Shown here one piece after another: positions 49,718-61,619 of a stretch of 64,000 nucleotides of DNA. The notes under the pieces were generated by a model. The model was not told the DNA's origin. It searched no databases and worked only from the letters and a program-made list of their open reading frames with translations. A program made the position numbers and the translations under genes. Source of the stretch: Aldrovandia affinis (Eukaryota; Chordata; Actinopteri; Notacanthiformes; Halosauridae); the NCBI GenBank assembly GCA_029706075.1, contig JAINUG010000194.1:1-64000 (forward strand), given 5' to 3'. Every line of letters begins with the position of its first letter. Within the stretch, counting starts at the first letter, position 1.

Positions 49718-50065
49718 CACACCTTTCAAATAAGTATTTTGTATTTGTCATTGTTGTAGTGTATGTGCAGTATAAGCTCTTGAATTTTGTTGAATAATGA
49801 AATTCATTATTAATACAGAATGATTCTTAAACATTGTCCTTCTTTGCTAGTTTTATTTCTGCTCTTACAGCATCATTACCACCCAATAAATTGCATGAAA
49901 TGAGCTCTCAAAACCCCCACATTTTCCAGACCCTCCATTTTAATACTGCCCCCCTTCCCTTTTATTTTTCAGTCGAGAACATTTTTCTTCCTTGATTTCA
50001 TTCTTATTTTCATCCCCATTTTGCAACATCCAATCATAACTGTAGGCCCATCTTATCACTGCAAC
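48800..50065. other. Upstream arm of gene D, inverted copy at 62540-63719
   Basis: Sequence from the D start codon to about 49990 matches the reverse complement of the region upstream of E, for example 'gatcagtgctgatcgttggg' near 49242 and its complement near 63259. It holds the microsatellites at 49486-49732. No TATA box is evident next to either start. Confidence 0.75.
49486..49732 (+). repeat. CACT and CA microsatellites
   Basis: Imperfect cact/ctca repeats at 49486-49555 and a (CACACG/CA)n tract at 49678-49722. The matching positions upstream of E carry (GT)n runs of different length. Confidence 0.75.
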
Positions 50066-50257
50066 ACATATCATTGGGCATATCTGAGAAATGTTGGCAG
50101 CTATTGGAAATTACTGTGGCTCCCCCAGTAGGTGACCAGTAGGTGAGCTGGAGAATCCTGGGTACGTAAAGTACAGTACATAGATGACACAGATTGGGGC
50201 CATCAATATTTTTCTCTGTTCTTCTCCTGAGTTTGGTGTTTCTGAGAAGCGTCTCAC

Positions 50258-50416
50258 CGGCAAGATGGGCTGCAGAGAGCAGATCCGGTTGTCTGTGGCT
50301 CCCCAGTCCCCGTAGTTAGTGTAGAAACCTTTCTCCAGGACATACTGGTTACCAGAGAAACCCAGACGTAGAGGCCGGGGCCAAGGAGGTGCCACCGGAG
50401 GTATCACTGCTTTCAT
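50258..50416 (-). pseudogene. Orphan beta/gamma-crystallin-like exon
   Basis: The minus strand encodes LGFSGNQYVLEKGFYTNYG followed by DWGATDNRICSLQPILP, matching the Greek-key pattern (QYVLEKGxYxxxxDWGAxDxxIxSLxPI) of the CRYBG/AIM1-type beta/gamma-crystallin repeats. A canonical donor follows (TTGCCG|GTGAGA at 50257). No clear acceptor with a pyrimidine tract lies upstream, and no other crystallin exon is seen on either side. It may be a duplicated stray exon or part of a dispersed gene. The start is uncertain. Not related to the P450s. Confidence 0.5.
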
Positions 50417-50654
50417 TTAGTTTTTTTGTTTTTGTGTGACTGTGCGTGAACTGCCATACATTTTAAACAGTTTTGCCACTACTAATATCATTTTTTCATA
50501 AAAACACAAACACAGTACGACACTCCAGCTGTTTGTGCACCCCCTGCTGGCGAAATGCATATTGCTCACAGTAATACCCATTATTGCAAAAGTGTTCGCA
50601 CTGTGTTAAAAGTAATTACAATACCCTTCCATTGCAAAAGTAATAAAATATGCT

Positions 50655-50745
50655 GCAACCCGCCAGATCCCCCCACATGGGATTTGAACCCATGACCACT
50701 GAGCTTTAAGCCCAGGTCCTTCAGCACTACATGACACTGCAACCC
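50655..50745 (-). repeat. tRNA-like sequence (Leu-TAA-like anticodon arm), probably a SINE
   Basis: The minus strand reads an anticodon-like arm CTGGG-CTTAAAG-CTCAG and a T arm ATGGG-TTCAAAT-CCCAT. The long variable arm of a true tRNA-Leu is missing and the D arm is weak. Treated as a tRNA-derived repeat. Confidence 0.4.
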
Positions 50746-50906
50746 ATATTTAATCTGACGAAAACTGTTTTTTTTTCTTCCACAGCTTTCAGTGACAACA
50801 TTAAGTATTAATACCTTTCCTTATTTCTTTATTTTCCCTGAATTTCTGAACCTTCTATATGCGAAACGAGCCAATTGCTTGGTTAGTATTTAGTGGCCCT
50901 TAAAGG

Positions 50907-52128
50907 CAGGGCCGGCTCAAGGCACAGGCAATACAGGCAGCTGCCTGGGGCGCCATGTCGGCTAGGGGCACCAGGTCGCCCTCACAAAAAAACAGAAAAA
51001 AAATTGTGGGCGCCCTCTCCTTTCCTCCCAATGAACAAATAAACAAAAAGAAATACACTTTGCACCCCTGTTCTGTTCCTCACACAATGTTTTATCTGGC
51101 CTGCACTTTGACAGAGATGCTGTTACTGAGGTGGGGGATACGATGCCTGGCTGCTTGCTGAAAGTGGGGGTTACGTGCGCGCATCACAGGCAACCCAAGA
51201 GACGTGCTGTCGCCTGTCGGGTCAAGCGCAGAGGCACGCACTACTGATGCAGTCAGGCAGAGAGCCAACATCAGCGCGATAGATATCAGATCGATGACAG
51301 ACAGATTTTGTGTTTCCAATTACTTTGAAAAGGCACAACAAGCCTTCAGGTGAGCAGGGGAGAAAACGGAGGAGGAAAAGAGAGTCCAATTAAGAGGTAG
51401 GCTATGTCATCAAAATGCCGTTTTGTTGTGTTACTGTGTTATTGTAGGAGGCTAGGGAGCTAACTAGCTAAGTAATAAACAAGCTAATGCTAGCTAGATA
51501 ATGCGATGCTAAGAGCTACTGCTAGACTCATACAGATTGAATGATGAATGCATGCTGATGCTGAGTTACCCAACCCTCACGTTTTGGCTTGAAGCTTATT
51601 AGTACCCACCTGTAGTTATTACCAAAACTAGGCTACTACACCTGAATTGCAGAGTTGCAAAACCCTCATGCTTGCCTTGAGTCTCAAGCTTTATTATTAG
51701 GCTACCAAAATTAGTAGTAGGGTACAACATTATATCAGTGATAATAATGTGGCTAGCTATCCATAAAAAATCGATTTAAGTTGTTTGTCCTACAGCTGCT
51801 TTTGCTTGTAATAGGCTAATAACTGTACCTGTCTGTACAGATATAAGAAATAAGAACAGCAGCTACTGCATCTATCTCCAATGATGACCTGCTGACATGG
51901 TGTAGAACTCTGACCTTGATAGAGAGATAGACTTTGTTAACAATTGTGTTAAAAGCGAGTTTTCTTACCATATTCTCTTATCCTCCCTGTTTAAATGAGA
52001 CTTTGGTAAGTGATTTGCTTGAGAAGTGATTTTATTTGAAAAAAAATATATATATATTCATTTTTGTCTGGGGGGGCACCCAAATGCCAATCTCGCCTAG
52101 GGCTCCAAAATGTGTAGTGCTGGCCCTG
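50907..52128. mobile_element. Non-autonomous hAT element with exact 8-bp target duplication
   Basis: The left end is cagggccggctcaagg, the right end ...gtgctggccctg; the outer 12 bases pair as an imperfect inverted repeat typical of hAT. It is flanked by cttaaagg at 50899-50906 and 52129-52136. There is no transposase frame. The subterminal zones (ggcgcc and glycine/GC-rich) are also characteristic of a common fish hAT family. Confidence 0.88.
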
Positions 52129-52136
52129 CTTAAAGG

Positions 52137-53500
52137 TCATTGTGGAAGGTGTCGGTCTCGGCAGTGAATCAGGGCGATCAGCGGCCACGCCTACTGGCAG
52201 AGCAGCCAGCGCACACACCGGTCCAGGGTTTGACAATTACACTTGTGTGCTTAAAACTGCTCTGCTCTCTTCAGCAGGTGCCTGGAACCAGGAAGGAGAA
52301 GGCTGCCGAGACCGAGGAGTCAAAGAAAAAGTGAAAGTACAAGGGGGAACTGAAGAGTTCCAGTGCAGGATCATTTAATTTAGTTTATTGTCGACGGACG
52401 AATACATTTTATTGTTTATTTTACACGCCTGGGCTCATTCTCTTCCCCGTGTTGGGAAAAGAAAAAACCTGGTCTGTAGACCCAAAATCCACTTTCTGTC
52501 CCAAATCTGTTTCCGTCCTGGGATTGTCACGTGGCGTGTGACAGTCATCTTTAAACTTGTGCTTGATTTTTCCTGCTTAGCAACAAGTTGAGTCACTCCA
52601 GGAAGACATGCCAAGGACAAGACAAGGATAAGGTCAGATATTTTTATATCCACCAAAGCCTCACGACTACCACCTCATCAACACTGACCTTCTCTCAAAG
52701 TTGGCCCTGTTTCACAATCACCTTTGGATCAAGTGTAACATACGTTAATACAATTTAAATGTCTTGCAAAATATCTTGTCTATGTATCTACAGTACCATA
52801 TTGTTCGTACGGCACCACAATATTCATTGTTGATTTTCCTAGATTGTGTCTGAAAGTAAAATAGTATTTGTATATTATATTTCATGAACAAGCAGACTGC
52901 ATTACTGTAGATGCTCTGAGGCACCTGTTTCCTAGAAGTAGAACCCCTGCTAGGGAATATCTAAAGCTAAATCTAAACCTTTTAAACACTGTGACACTTT
53001 AAAAATTGGGACAGCACTTATATAGCACACGGATGACCTTGATATGCAATGCATTGCACCCTTATGCAAATTAAATGTAGTGAGTTCAATCATGGCGGAT
53101 GAGTTTCCAGAGAAGCATCATCACTGAACTTAAGAGACTTCACCCAGCTTGAGTTTCAGCACATCCAGGTTATCGATGTGTTCAGTTGTGCTCCATATAT
53201 CCACTTTGTTACACTCATTGGATAATACAATGGTTTCCCTTCACTGTACCTCACATAAAAACACTTGATTGAACCTGAAAGACTTTGTGGGGCAATGGGT
53301 TAAAAAGATTCTAATTAATAACAAACATGGGACAATGAGGGACAGAGGGAGGTAATAGTGCAGGTGTTGGGACAGGAGAGCGAGGTGAGATGTCTCCTGG
53401 CAGGAGGGAGGGGTGTTGGATTAGGTGGGTAGGATAGGTGCTGCCGGTTTCTAGCCACAGCCGCCCTGTGCACAACAATAACAAGTTACAAGCCATCAGG
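52137..53500. other. Gene-free interval between hAT element and gene G promoter
   Basis: No supportable exon. Open frames at 52142-52378 and 52435-52656 show no motif. Confidence 0.4.
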
Positions 53501-53545
53501 TAACGCCATCGGTTGATTCTGACGTTACAACGTGTGGCGGCCGTT

Positions 53546-53634
53546 CACGTGCTAGCTCACGTCTCTGAACTTCGCTACACACGCAACGTCCATATTACGT
53601 CACAGTGGTCAGGATTCCTGGCCGTTCTATATAT
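53546..53634 (+). promoter_or_regulatory. Likely core promoter of gene G (E-box, CRE, TATA)
   Basis: CACGTG at 53546-53551, TTACGTCA (CRE-like) at 53595-53602 and TATATAT at 53628-53634, 138 nt before the start codon. The order and spacing suit a TATA promoter. Local CpG content is higher than in the surroundings. Factor binding is inferred. Confidence 0.45.
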
Positions 53635-53771
53635 TCACTGGTCCTCTAGGTATTGTTTATCGCGTTTAATTCGAAGAATTATTACTGATATTTACAACCC
53701 ATTGGATTTACTGACAATCGTTTAACTAATTGTTTATTGTAATTGACTTACCACCCACTCTATCGTCCAGA

Positions 53772-56700
53772 ATGGCGTCAGTTTGGCGTTGGCTTCTGTC
53801 AATTTACCTTTACCTGTTGGACCAGTTTTTCCTGACCAAACCATTTTCGATCGTGAAACGTAAAGGTACGATTTCTTCGACATGTGATCTTTTCCCGTTG
53901 GGCGAACTTCAGTCCCGTCGATGGTATTCAATTGGCTAGCTCCTATCAGAGCTGATTTGAGGAGGGCAAGTGATGATTGTGTGGAGCCTTAGCTAAGTAC
54001 TCCGGGCAGATGTTGCATTTTCCTACAACTAGTTGGATGTTTTGCATTTTACTAAAATCTTCAGTAGGCTAATTCAAAGCAATAGCAAGCTAGTTAATTG
54101 TAACAAGCAACACTGGCCATTTGACACCGTTCTGTCTAGCTTTTAATACAGCTACATAGTGTTTGACACCCTCTACATTCTTTTTAATAGTCTAATTGTT
54201 TAGCAGTTAATGCTAGGTAATTACTTTAACGTTACATTGTTGCTTTTAACACTGTCCTTCTTCAGTGGTCGTTCGGGGCCACATGTCCTGTTTAATATCT
54301 GACATCAAATGTCTGCTCTCTCAAAGGCAATGTCACCTACCACCTGGGGGATCACGCCTGTTCTAGCGCTATTGGCTACACTCTCAGGCTGCTAACAGAG
54401 TATACGGAAATTGTAAGTCGCTACAAATAGCATTTTCCCACTGCATATGATCGTGTAAATATCCCATAGAACTGAGTGTTTTAACATTTTAGCATTGTTT
54501 TGGGGATTTCATCATTAGTCATAAGATGAAACCTCCGTCGTATAAGGTGTTGCCTTTAAACAAAAGGGCGCTTAGGCTTGTGCTGCATTGTAAAATCATA
54601 ACCCCCCAGTAGATTGTGTGGTGTTTAAGACATGTTAACAAATTAATCCCACATAGAGCCGGAATTTTAACCCCTGTTGTTTTCCTGTTGTTCAGCTCAT
54701 TGACTGCCTACATAAACTTTCTGGTTTTGCCCTGTCGCTGGACCTCAAGTTTATCGCAATCGGAGCTATCACGATGATCGCGATTCACTGCCTAACTGCG
54801 CTTGTGGTGAGCCCTTTTTAGCTTATATTATATTGCATTAATTTAACAGACGCTCTTATCCAGAGCGATATAGGCTCCAAACCTGCTCTCTACAACTTTA
54901 CTTTGTATTCTGTTAAATTAGCTGTACTGGTTATTAGCTTGAACTCTATGCTGAAAGATTATCTTTCCCAGTTATTACATTTATTATTAACTTTGCCCTG
55001 AGTGCAGTTAATTGCCCTGTCTGTAGTTAAATTGTACTGATTCATTTTTTTCTTTTTCCCCCTTCCAGATTAAAACCAGGAAGCTCCGAAGTAAGTTTAG
55101 TTATTATTTATTTTCTTTCATATTAATTCATATCTATATAATTGTTTTACATGACAGATTATTGTGTTCCAGAATGTACAATTTAAGACATACTTTGTTT
55201 TAATTTCCATCTTAACTTTGTTTTATTAGTGACTGTGAAAGAGATAAACAAACTACAACGGGATATGAGGACCAGCAACACATCTGCTTATTCATGGCAA
55301 CTTCTTTATGAAGAGATGAAGGTGAGATGATGGGCAGTTTAGCCAGTTAGTCAGTTGTGACTACTATGGAATCTGGGGGTTGAAATACCCAACTTCTGGA
55401 GCAATTTCTGTTTTTCTACAAGTCATAATTTAACTGTAAATGTTATGATTTCATATTTGAAAAAGGAGTCATTCGGCCAGATTAAGGAGGAGGCTGCTTC
55501 CAAGGCCGAGGAATACAGAACAACAGCTGAAGCTGAATGTATGAGAAACAGAAACATGTTCGAGGTCCTGAAAGGGGAACTAGTTGCAATAACGAGCACC
55601 TGCGAGAAGAAGGAGGGAGAGGCTGGTAGCCATGACCATTACATGTGAGCTGAGAAAGGAGATTGCAGCCATGGCCGTGAGGAAGCTGGAAGCTATGGCA
55701 GCCAAGAGCCAGAAGAAGGAAGAGGAGCTGGCAGCCATGGTCCAGCTGTGCCAGGAGAAGGAGGCCGCTCTGCAGCAGTAAGTATCGACGCTGTTCGTGG
55801 GGCAGGTGGGCTTTGTAAACAAGGCAACAGGTGCTGGACAGCTTGAGGAAGGATGTTGGGTTGTTGTGGCCATTTTTAGTTGCAATTACATCAGTCTATT
55901 ACAACAGAAGAAAGGTGTGTTTATGAATAAGAGCTATGCATGGGAAGGCTGAAGCTGAGTAGGGGAAGGCTGAAGCTTGTGTGCTCTCTGATTTGCAGGA
56001 AGATGGCTCAGGAGGAGGCCCAGCAAGAGGAGTACAGAAAGAGAATCTGTGCGCTGAAGAGGGAGCTGGAGGGAAGTGAAAATGCCCTCAAGGCCCTGGT
56101 GGAGGGAGAGAATCAGCAGGTCGATGTTAAGGAGAGAGACAATCAGCAGGTGGATGTTACAGATCAAGAGAGTGACCAGGTGAAGGACCAACTTCAGCAA
56201 GACGCTCAACAGCAGTGAGTACCAAACAGGACGCTGTCTCCATGGTAATACTCGCCCAGCACACTAGGACATGACAGGAGCAAGATTAAGTTTTAGTCAT
56301 CACAATGTCTACATATAAAGGACATCAAACACTGTAATCGGGAGCAAAGCAGCACTAATAAGATTCGTTCTCATATAGACTGAAGAGAACCCGGAAATAG
56401 TCAATTTAGAAAAGATACTAAAATGATATATCAAGATATAAGAAATGATTGTGGTTTGAGAAGTGGCTGGAATGAGGGTGTGAGAATGATTTGTGTTCTC
56501 CCTCCTTGGTCTCTGTTGCAGGAAGCTGGCTCAGGAGGAGGGCAGAGTGTACAAGAAGCGCATAAGGGTGGAATTTGGCACTTACCGGCCTAAAATAGGA
56601 TGGGGATCTGCCGACCAGCGTCAGAACGATGAACGCTTTAGCCAGACACAGGTGATGAAGCTCTGCCAATTCTAATGCAGTGCACTCTGCTAATACAGTG

Positions 56701-57583
56701 CTAATGCAGCTCACCCAGCCAGCGCTAATACATCGCACTCAGTCAGATCGAATACAACGCTAATACATCACACTCAGTCAGCGTTAATACAGTGCTAATA
56801 CAGCACACTCAGCCAGAGCTAATACAGTGCTAATACAGCACACTTAGCCAGAGCTAATACAGTGCTAATACAGCACACTCAGTCAGAGTTCATACAGTGC
56901 TAATACAGCACACTTAGCCAGAGCTAATACAGTGCTAATACAGCACACTCAGTCAGAGCTAATACAGTGCTAATACAGCACACTCAGTCAGAGCTAATAC
57001 AGTGCTAATACGGCACACTTAGCCAGGGCTAATACAGTGCTAATACAGCACACTCAGTCAGAGCTAATACAGTGCTAATACGGCACACTTAGCCAGGGCT
57101 AATACAGTGCTAATACAGCACTAATGCAGCACACCCGATGGCTCTGAGCCATCATTAATACAGCGCTAATACAGCACACTTAACTAGAGCTAATACAGAC
57201 CTCTAACACAGGGCACTTCCAGTCAGCGCTAATACAGCATGCTAATACAGAGCAACAATTACTCCATATACTGCTGTTTTCTGTGTTTCACTGTCTATTC
57301 TCTGTCTCTCCCCAGAAGGATTACCAGTCTGGCCAGGCTCCCATGCAGGAGAATCGGGTAAGAAGGGCACCATCGAGGCTCTTAAATCAGACAGAATACT
57401 CATCCCCCCTCCTTTTTACTCATCCCCCTCTTCTTTCCCTCCTTTTGGCAGCATGGGTGTGGCAACGAGGACTGGAGCGGCAGAGCCGAGGGGGCGGGAA
57501 GAAGAGGCCGAGGACAGGGAGGGTGGTATAGACCACGACCACGCCAGCGTCAGAGGGAGTGGATGCAGCACTGTGACCGTTGA
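53772..57583 (+). CDS. Gene G: membrane-anchored coiled-coil protein, ten exons, unidentified
   Basis: Exons: 53772-53865, 54327-54412, 54696-54806, 55069-55090, 55230-55321, 55466-55777, 55999-56214, 56522-56651, 57316-57357, 57452-57583. All splice sites are GT-AG and the phases match. The N-terminus (MASVWRWLLSIYLYLLDQFF) and exon 3 (LKFIAIGAITMIAIHCLTALV) are hydrophobic, the latter a likely transmembrane helix followed by basic KTRKLR. Exons 5-8 form a charged coiled coil with repeated Q-K-(M/L)-A-Q-E-E starts at exons 7 and 8. The last exon is RG/RPRPRQRQR-rich and ends QHCDR. Exon 6 is 312 nt and breaks frame near 55612 (gagggagagg); with one G fewer the exons sum to 1236 nt, exactly 412 codons. 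This fits a single-base insertion, by mutation or sequencing error. The layout recalls TANGO1/cTAGE-like ER export proteins, but I cannot claim homology. No link to the P450s beyond position. Confidence 0.75.
56672..57250 (+). repeat. Minisatellite in intron 8 of gene G
   Basis: About 15 imperfect units of 'gctaatacagtgctaatac' followed by agcacactcagtcaga or a variant (roughly 35-40 bp each, with an inner gctaatac/tgctaatac doublet). It fills most of the intron and has no open frame across the array. Confidence 0.85.
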
Positions 57584-57694
57584 AGGCTTCATCACCCCAT
57601 CTGTGGCCGGGAGACCTGCAGAGGCGCCTATACGGCTTCATCTATGATACTGAATTTCCACACTCAACCATGCTACTCAACACCAACACAAATA

Positions 57695-57910
57695 CATTGT
57701 CAGCTAAGATACTCTACATTCACCAAAATACGTCCTCAGCTACGATACTGAATGTTCACAAAAATACATCCTCAGCTACAATACTCATCTCTTTCATAAA
57801 CTCAACACTCATAATTATTAAATGCAAGTTAGTGTAAGTTAGTGTAAGTTAGTGTAAGTTAATATAGTTAATATAAGTTAATACTGTTTGAGTAAGTTAA
57901 TGTAAGTAAG
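57695..57910 (+). repeat. Short tandem repeats 3' of gene G
   Basis: 57695-57790 holds 2-3 units of about 39 bp (cctcagctacgatactgaatg...). 57830-57910 holds agttagtgtaagttagtgta-type repeats. They probably lie in the 3' UTR or just beyond. A possible AATAAA is at 58346-58351. Confidence 0.65.
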
Positions 57911-58351
57911 ATGTAAGTTATGTAACAATGTAAATTATTAAATTATTAAGTAATAATTAACTTGTGTGAGTCATTGTTGCACATCATTTAATTTAAAAGT
58001 ACTGTATTGTCTGAGAATTCATGAGAAGATGGACGCTTCTATTTAATTGCCATTTGCAATGGGATGATTCTTTAACAAGAGGTTTGAGAGGAAGACTATA
58101 GCGGCTTCGGAGTGCTGGTAGGAGGGAACTACTTGTTACAAAAGGAGTCAGGAATTTGTAGGGGTCACAATTATTACCCATTCTACATTTGCCTAGCCTG
58201 AATTGTAAAATGGAACACAGGGTAAGGATCAACAAAATGGCATGGGCAGAAGGCTTTTATTTAGCCACTGGCCTGGGTGTGGAAGATTTTTTGTTATTTA
58301 ATCATTACGTATGTTATGTAATGTAAGCAGCTCAAGAAATTGAGAAATAAA

Positions 58352-60374
58352 AAACTAACAGAAAATGTACACTTAAGAGCCTACATTTATTCCAAAATGT
58401 GAATTTGTATGTGATTTTGACAGTACATTGATGATAACATGTAGGGCAAAACACCAGCACAGTGTCTTTTCTGCTGTAAGGTCTGGCATTGTGTCTGGCT
58501 CTCCCAGCCACCTAAGCTTGCCAAATGCAAGTTTTGACCTCCTTTTCTGTTCACTTTCCCATATCTGTGAGAGCTGGCAGCATTAAAAGCAGTGGTAGAC
58601 ACTAACGAAGTACATTTACTTTACTCTTACTTATTACTGTACTTAAGTACAATTTTCTGTGCTTAAGTATTTCCATTTTTACTTTTATTTTTACTTTCAC
58701 AACCCTACATTTCAAAGGCATTTGGGGTTAAATGTAGGACTTTTTACTTTTAGTGCAGTAATATTTTATCAGGGTATCTGTACATGTGCATTAATACATG
58801 GTAAGTTTAATCATAGTCCGCGCCAGAGATCAGTGTCGTGATACAGTAATAGACATATGTATATGCTTAATTGGATTTGGGTGTCGTACCCAAACAGGAA
58901 TGGCCCCAAGCACTTCGGCACCTCCATACACAATACAACTGCAACAGACTTACAAAAATACATTATAGCAGGGCATTCCCAGAACATGAAGGTATCAAAC
59001 ACATTCACAGAACACCTACCAAGTTTTTTCATCAGAAATGTTCATATCTCAGCTTTATGATCCCTATGGGGCCCCTTACGTTGTTTTCCTGGTGTTCATC
59101 AAACCATAACCTCAAACTACAGAAAAGCTTTCCGAGGAGAGATTGAGAGATAAGACTGGGATTCATCCATTTTTTTCTTACACACTAGATTTTCACATGG
59201 TGCCAAACATCTGTGGCAGATGCATAGCTACCAGAAACTTTTTTAAGCAAACATCCACTAATGTTTAGTACACCTGTATATTATACCCCAATGATCAGAC
59301 CAGCCCAAAATGATTTCCAGAGCAAATACAAATTAGACTCTGGGTTCTGCTCACAGGTTCTCTAAAGTCTGTGTAAATCCACATTTAGTTTTTCAAGAGA
59401 AACTATGGAATTGGGTTAAATGATTCATGATTTTTCATTTGTACTTTGAGCGGTTATGAAATCCTGAAATCAAAGGCTAGTGTCATCTGTGCTTTGTTTG
59501 TACTTCAGCTGAGTATGCGAGGGGGCTTTATCCACTGTTTGTGGGTGTGCTGCAAATACACAGTGTATTTGTATTTTAACGGTCTTAATAATCTGCAATG
59601 AAAAAGGTGGTTTTAGCTCAAATGTAAGCGCCAGAGATGCAACACTCGATAGGAGGTGATTACGGGACAAATAAAGATTCATTGAATATTTTGGAGAGAC
59701 AGCCACACACTTCTCTAGTAAAATATTATATATAAATTAATTATAGCAATAATGCTACCATAATACATTTGTCCTACCACTGGTTTGTTTTGTGTTTATC
59801 ATTATATTTCCAAAGATGATAAGAAACTCAATTAGTACTCATAAACGTGATTTAAGAGAGAATATGGACAACCAAATAATTAGTACACAAACATATTTTG
59901 TACTAAGGTAATGAATTCCCCATCCCTTAGCTCAATCATTCAATTGCATCAAAATCATCCTGCAGTTATGATACTCAGGCAAGGTTACAGTGTCACATTT
60001 TATGATATCGTTTGAAATGTTTGAATCCTGAAAAGGCATTTCAGATGTTTTAACAGGTTGGGTGGTATACTACACTACTATAAAGGCCTCATACTCTCGG
60101 ATTGCAAGTGCTCTGGACCAAGACAGCACTCAGCATCAAAGAGAATGTATCAAGCCTCCTGATTGGCCAGTTGACTTCATTTTTGCCACACCTTCAACTC
60201 ATCACAGAGGCATTACCAGCACACTGCAAAGTATGCATTAATAGCAATACAATATACATGTTTTATTTTCTTTAGGCTCACCTCTAGCCCCCCTTGTAGG
60301 GACTTACAGTATAAACAGTATGTTTTGTTTTTTATCTTGTCATCTTGGGTTGACTTTAATTTTTTTACATTTTT
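58352..60374. other. Gene-free interval with a common fish repeat
   Basis: 58605-58760 matches the widespread teleost repeat with 'gtacttaagtacaattttct' and 'acttttatttttactttcac'. The rest shows no exon I can support. Confidence 0.4.
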
Positions 60375-60505
60375 TAAATTTATTTTTTAAAGATTTTGTT
60401 TCTGATTTTATCCCATTTTCTCCCAATTTAGTAGTCAATTAGACCCACTATTTTATGTCAATCCCCCCCTAGTAATGTGAGTTTGCTGCCGTAGTCCTGC
60501 GACCG
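60375..60505 (-). repeat. Tail fragment of the tRNA-derived SINE
   Basis: Reverse complement of the 3' half of 32849-33139 ('gattttatcccattttctcc'). Confidence 0.65.
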
Positions 60506-60803
60506 GTAAAGTACATAAAAGTAGATAAGTCATTTGTTAGAATATATTGCACGGTATGTAAATCACAAAAGATGGATCAAATAAAAAGAAACCTTGGCAA
60601 TACTGTGGAAAATCAAATCTTAGTCAGGGCCAGATAGACTGAATGATCCAAAACCACATTTAACACATTTCTTCAGAGTCTGATGTAATCGGGTTTATTG
60701 TACACAATGCTAAATTATCTACAAGAAACCAGGCTGGTTCGCGAAAACAGCTCTCCCCACATTTCCTGCATCCACGGTTTTAAACATGTCACAACCCCCC
60801 TCC

Positions 60804-60881
60804 TGCCTCGGAGCTCAACGTCACCATTAAACCCCCTGACTCAACCCTCGGAGCTCAACGTCACCATTACACCCCCTGACT
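60804..60881 (+). repeat. Two-copy 42-bp direct repeat
   Basis: 'cggagctcaacgtcaccatt' plus aaaccccctgactcaaccct is repeated once directly, the second copy with one change. No function is seen. Confidence 0.7.
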
Positions 60882-60914
60882 TAATAATATATTAATAAAA
60901 TAATTATATATTAA

Positions 60915-61600
60915 TTTGTCATGTGGACAAATAGCCCTCAGGTATCTCCCAATTCTCTCGTTTAATAAAAGACCCCAAAATGACAAGATTTTCTCTATAC
61001 TTTTATTGTTTATTTTAGCTGTTAATCATTCTGATATAAAATACTGTTTTATAATTTGTTGAAAAACATTAAATGTTAGTGAATTGGTTGTTTGAGTTTT
61101 TAATTCAAATATCTTGCCAAAAGGTATGATTTTATTATGTAATATAGGGCATCATTCAAAAACCCCAACATTATATTAAAAGGGGTTAAGCTTAAGCGGC
61201 AAGTACGTTGTGCAAGCCACTTTTGAACGTATATACAAAAAGTGCTACTTTGGGGCAGTACCAGAAAATATCTAATAAGTCCAACGAGTAAGCGACAAAT
61301 CTTCAGTGCATCATATGTTGAGCATTTTCCATGTTGGTATAATTGTAGAAAATTATTTCAGTTGAAATTCTGCATTTGTAACATCAATTGTTGAATTACA
61401 TATGACAGTAAAGAATGCTGGCCAGGGTATAAATATATTAAACTCTTCCTCCCAGAATTTATACATTGTATATGGGATATCAGTCCATTTCTTAGATTTT
61501 CCCTTATTCATTTTGACTTTATTCAACCATTTATAATATCTGATACAGGGTCTAAAAATCTGTTTAGTGCATGTACAGGTAACTGCCAAAATAAACAAAA
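60915..61600 (-). mobile_element. L1-like LINE C-terminal fragment, inverted copy
   Basis: The minus strand encodes YYKWLNKVKMNKGK and FWEEEFNIFIPW, as at 22735-22865, and continues through the part matching 23644-24130. It has no Tc1 insertion: 'catatgtaattcaac' is intact (minus strand near 61397). Confidence 0.55.
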
Positions 61601-61619
61601 CACTTGAATAAATGTGGGA

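Noticed and set aside
50655..50745. tRNA-Leu gene
   Set aside because: Anticodon and T arms fit, but the long variable arm and a good D arm are missing.
56672..57250. CRISPR-like array
   Set aside because: Direct repeats are contiguous and imperfect without unique spacers, inside an intron of a eukaryotic gene: a minisatellite.
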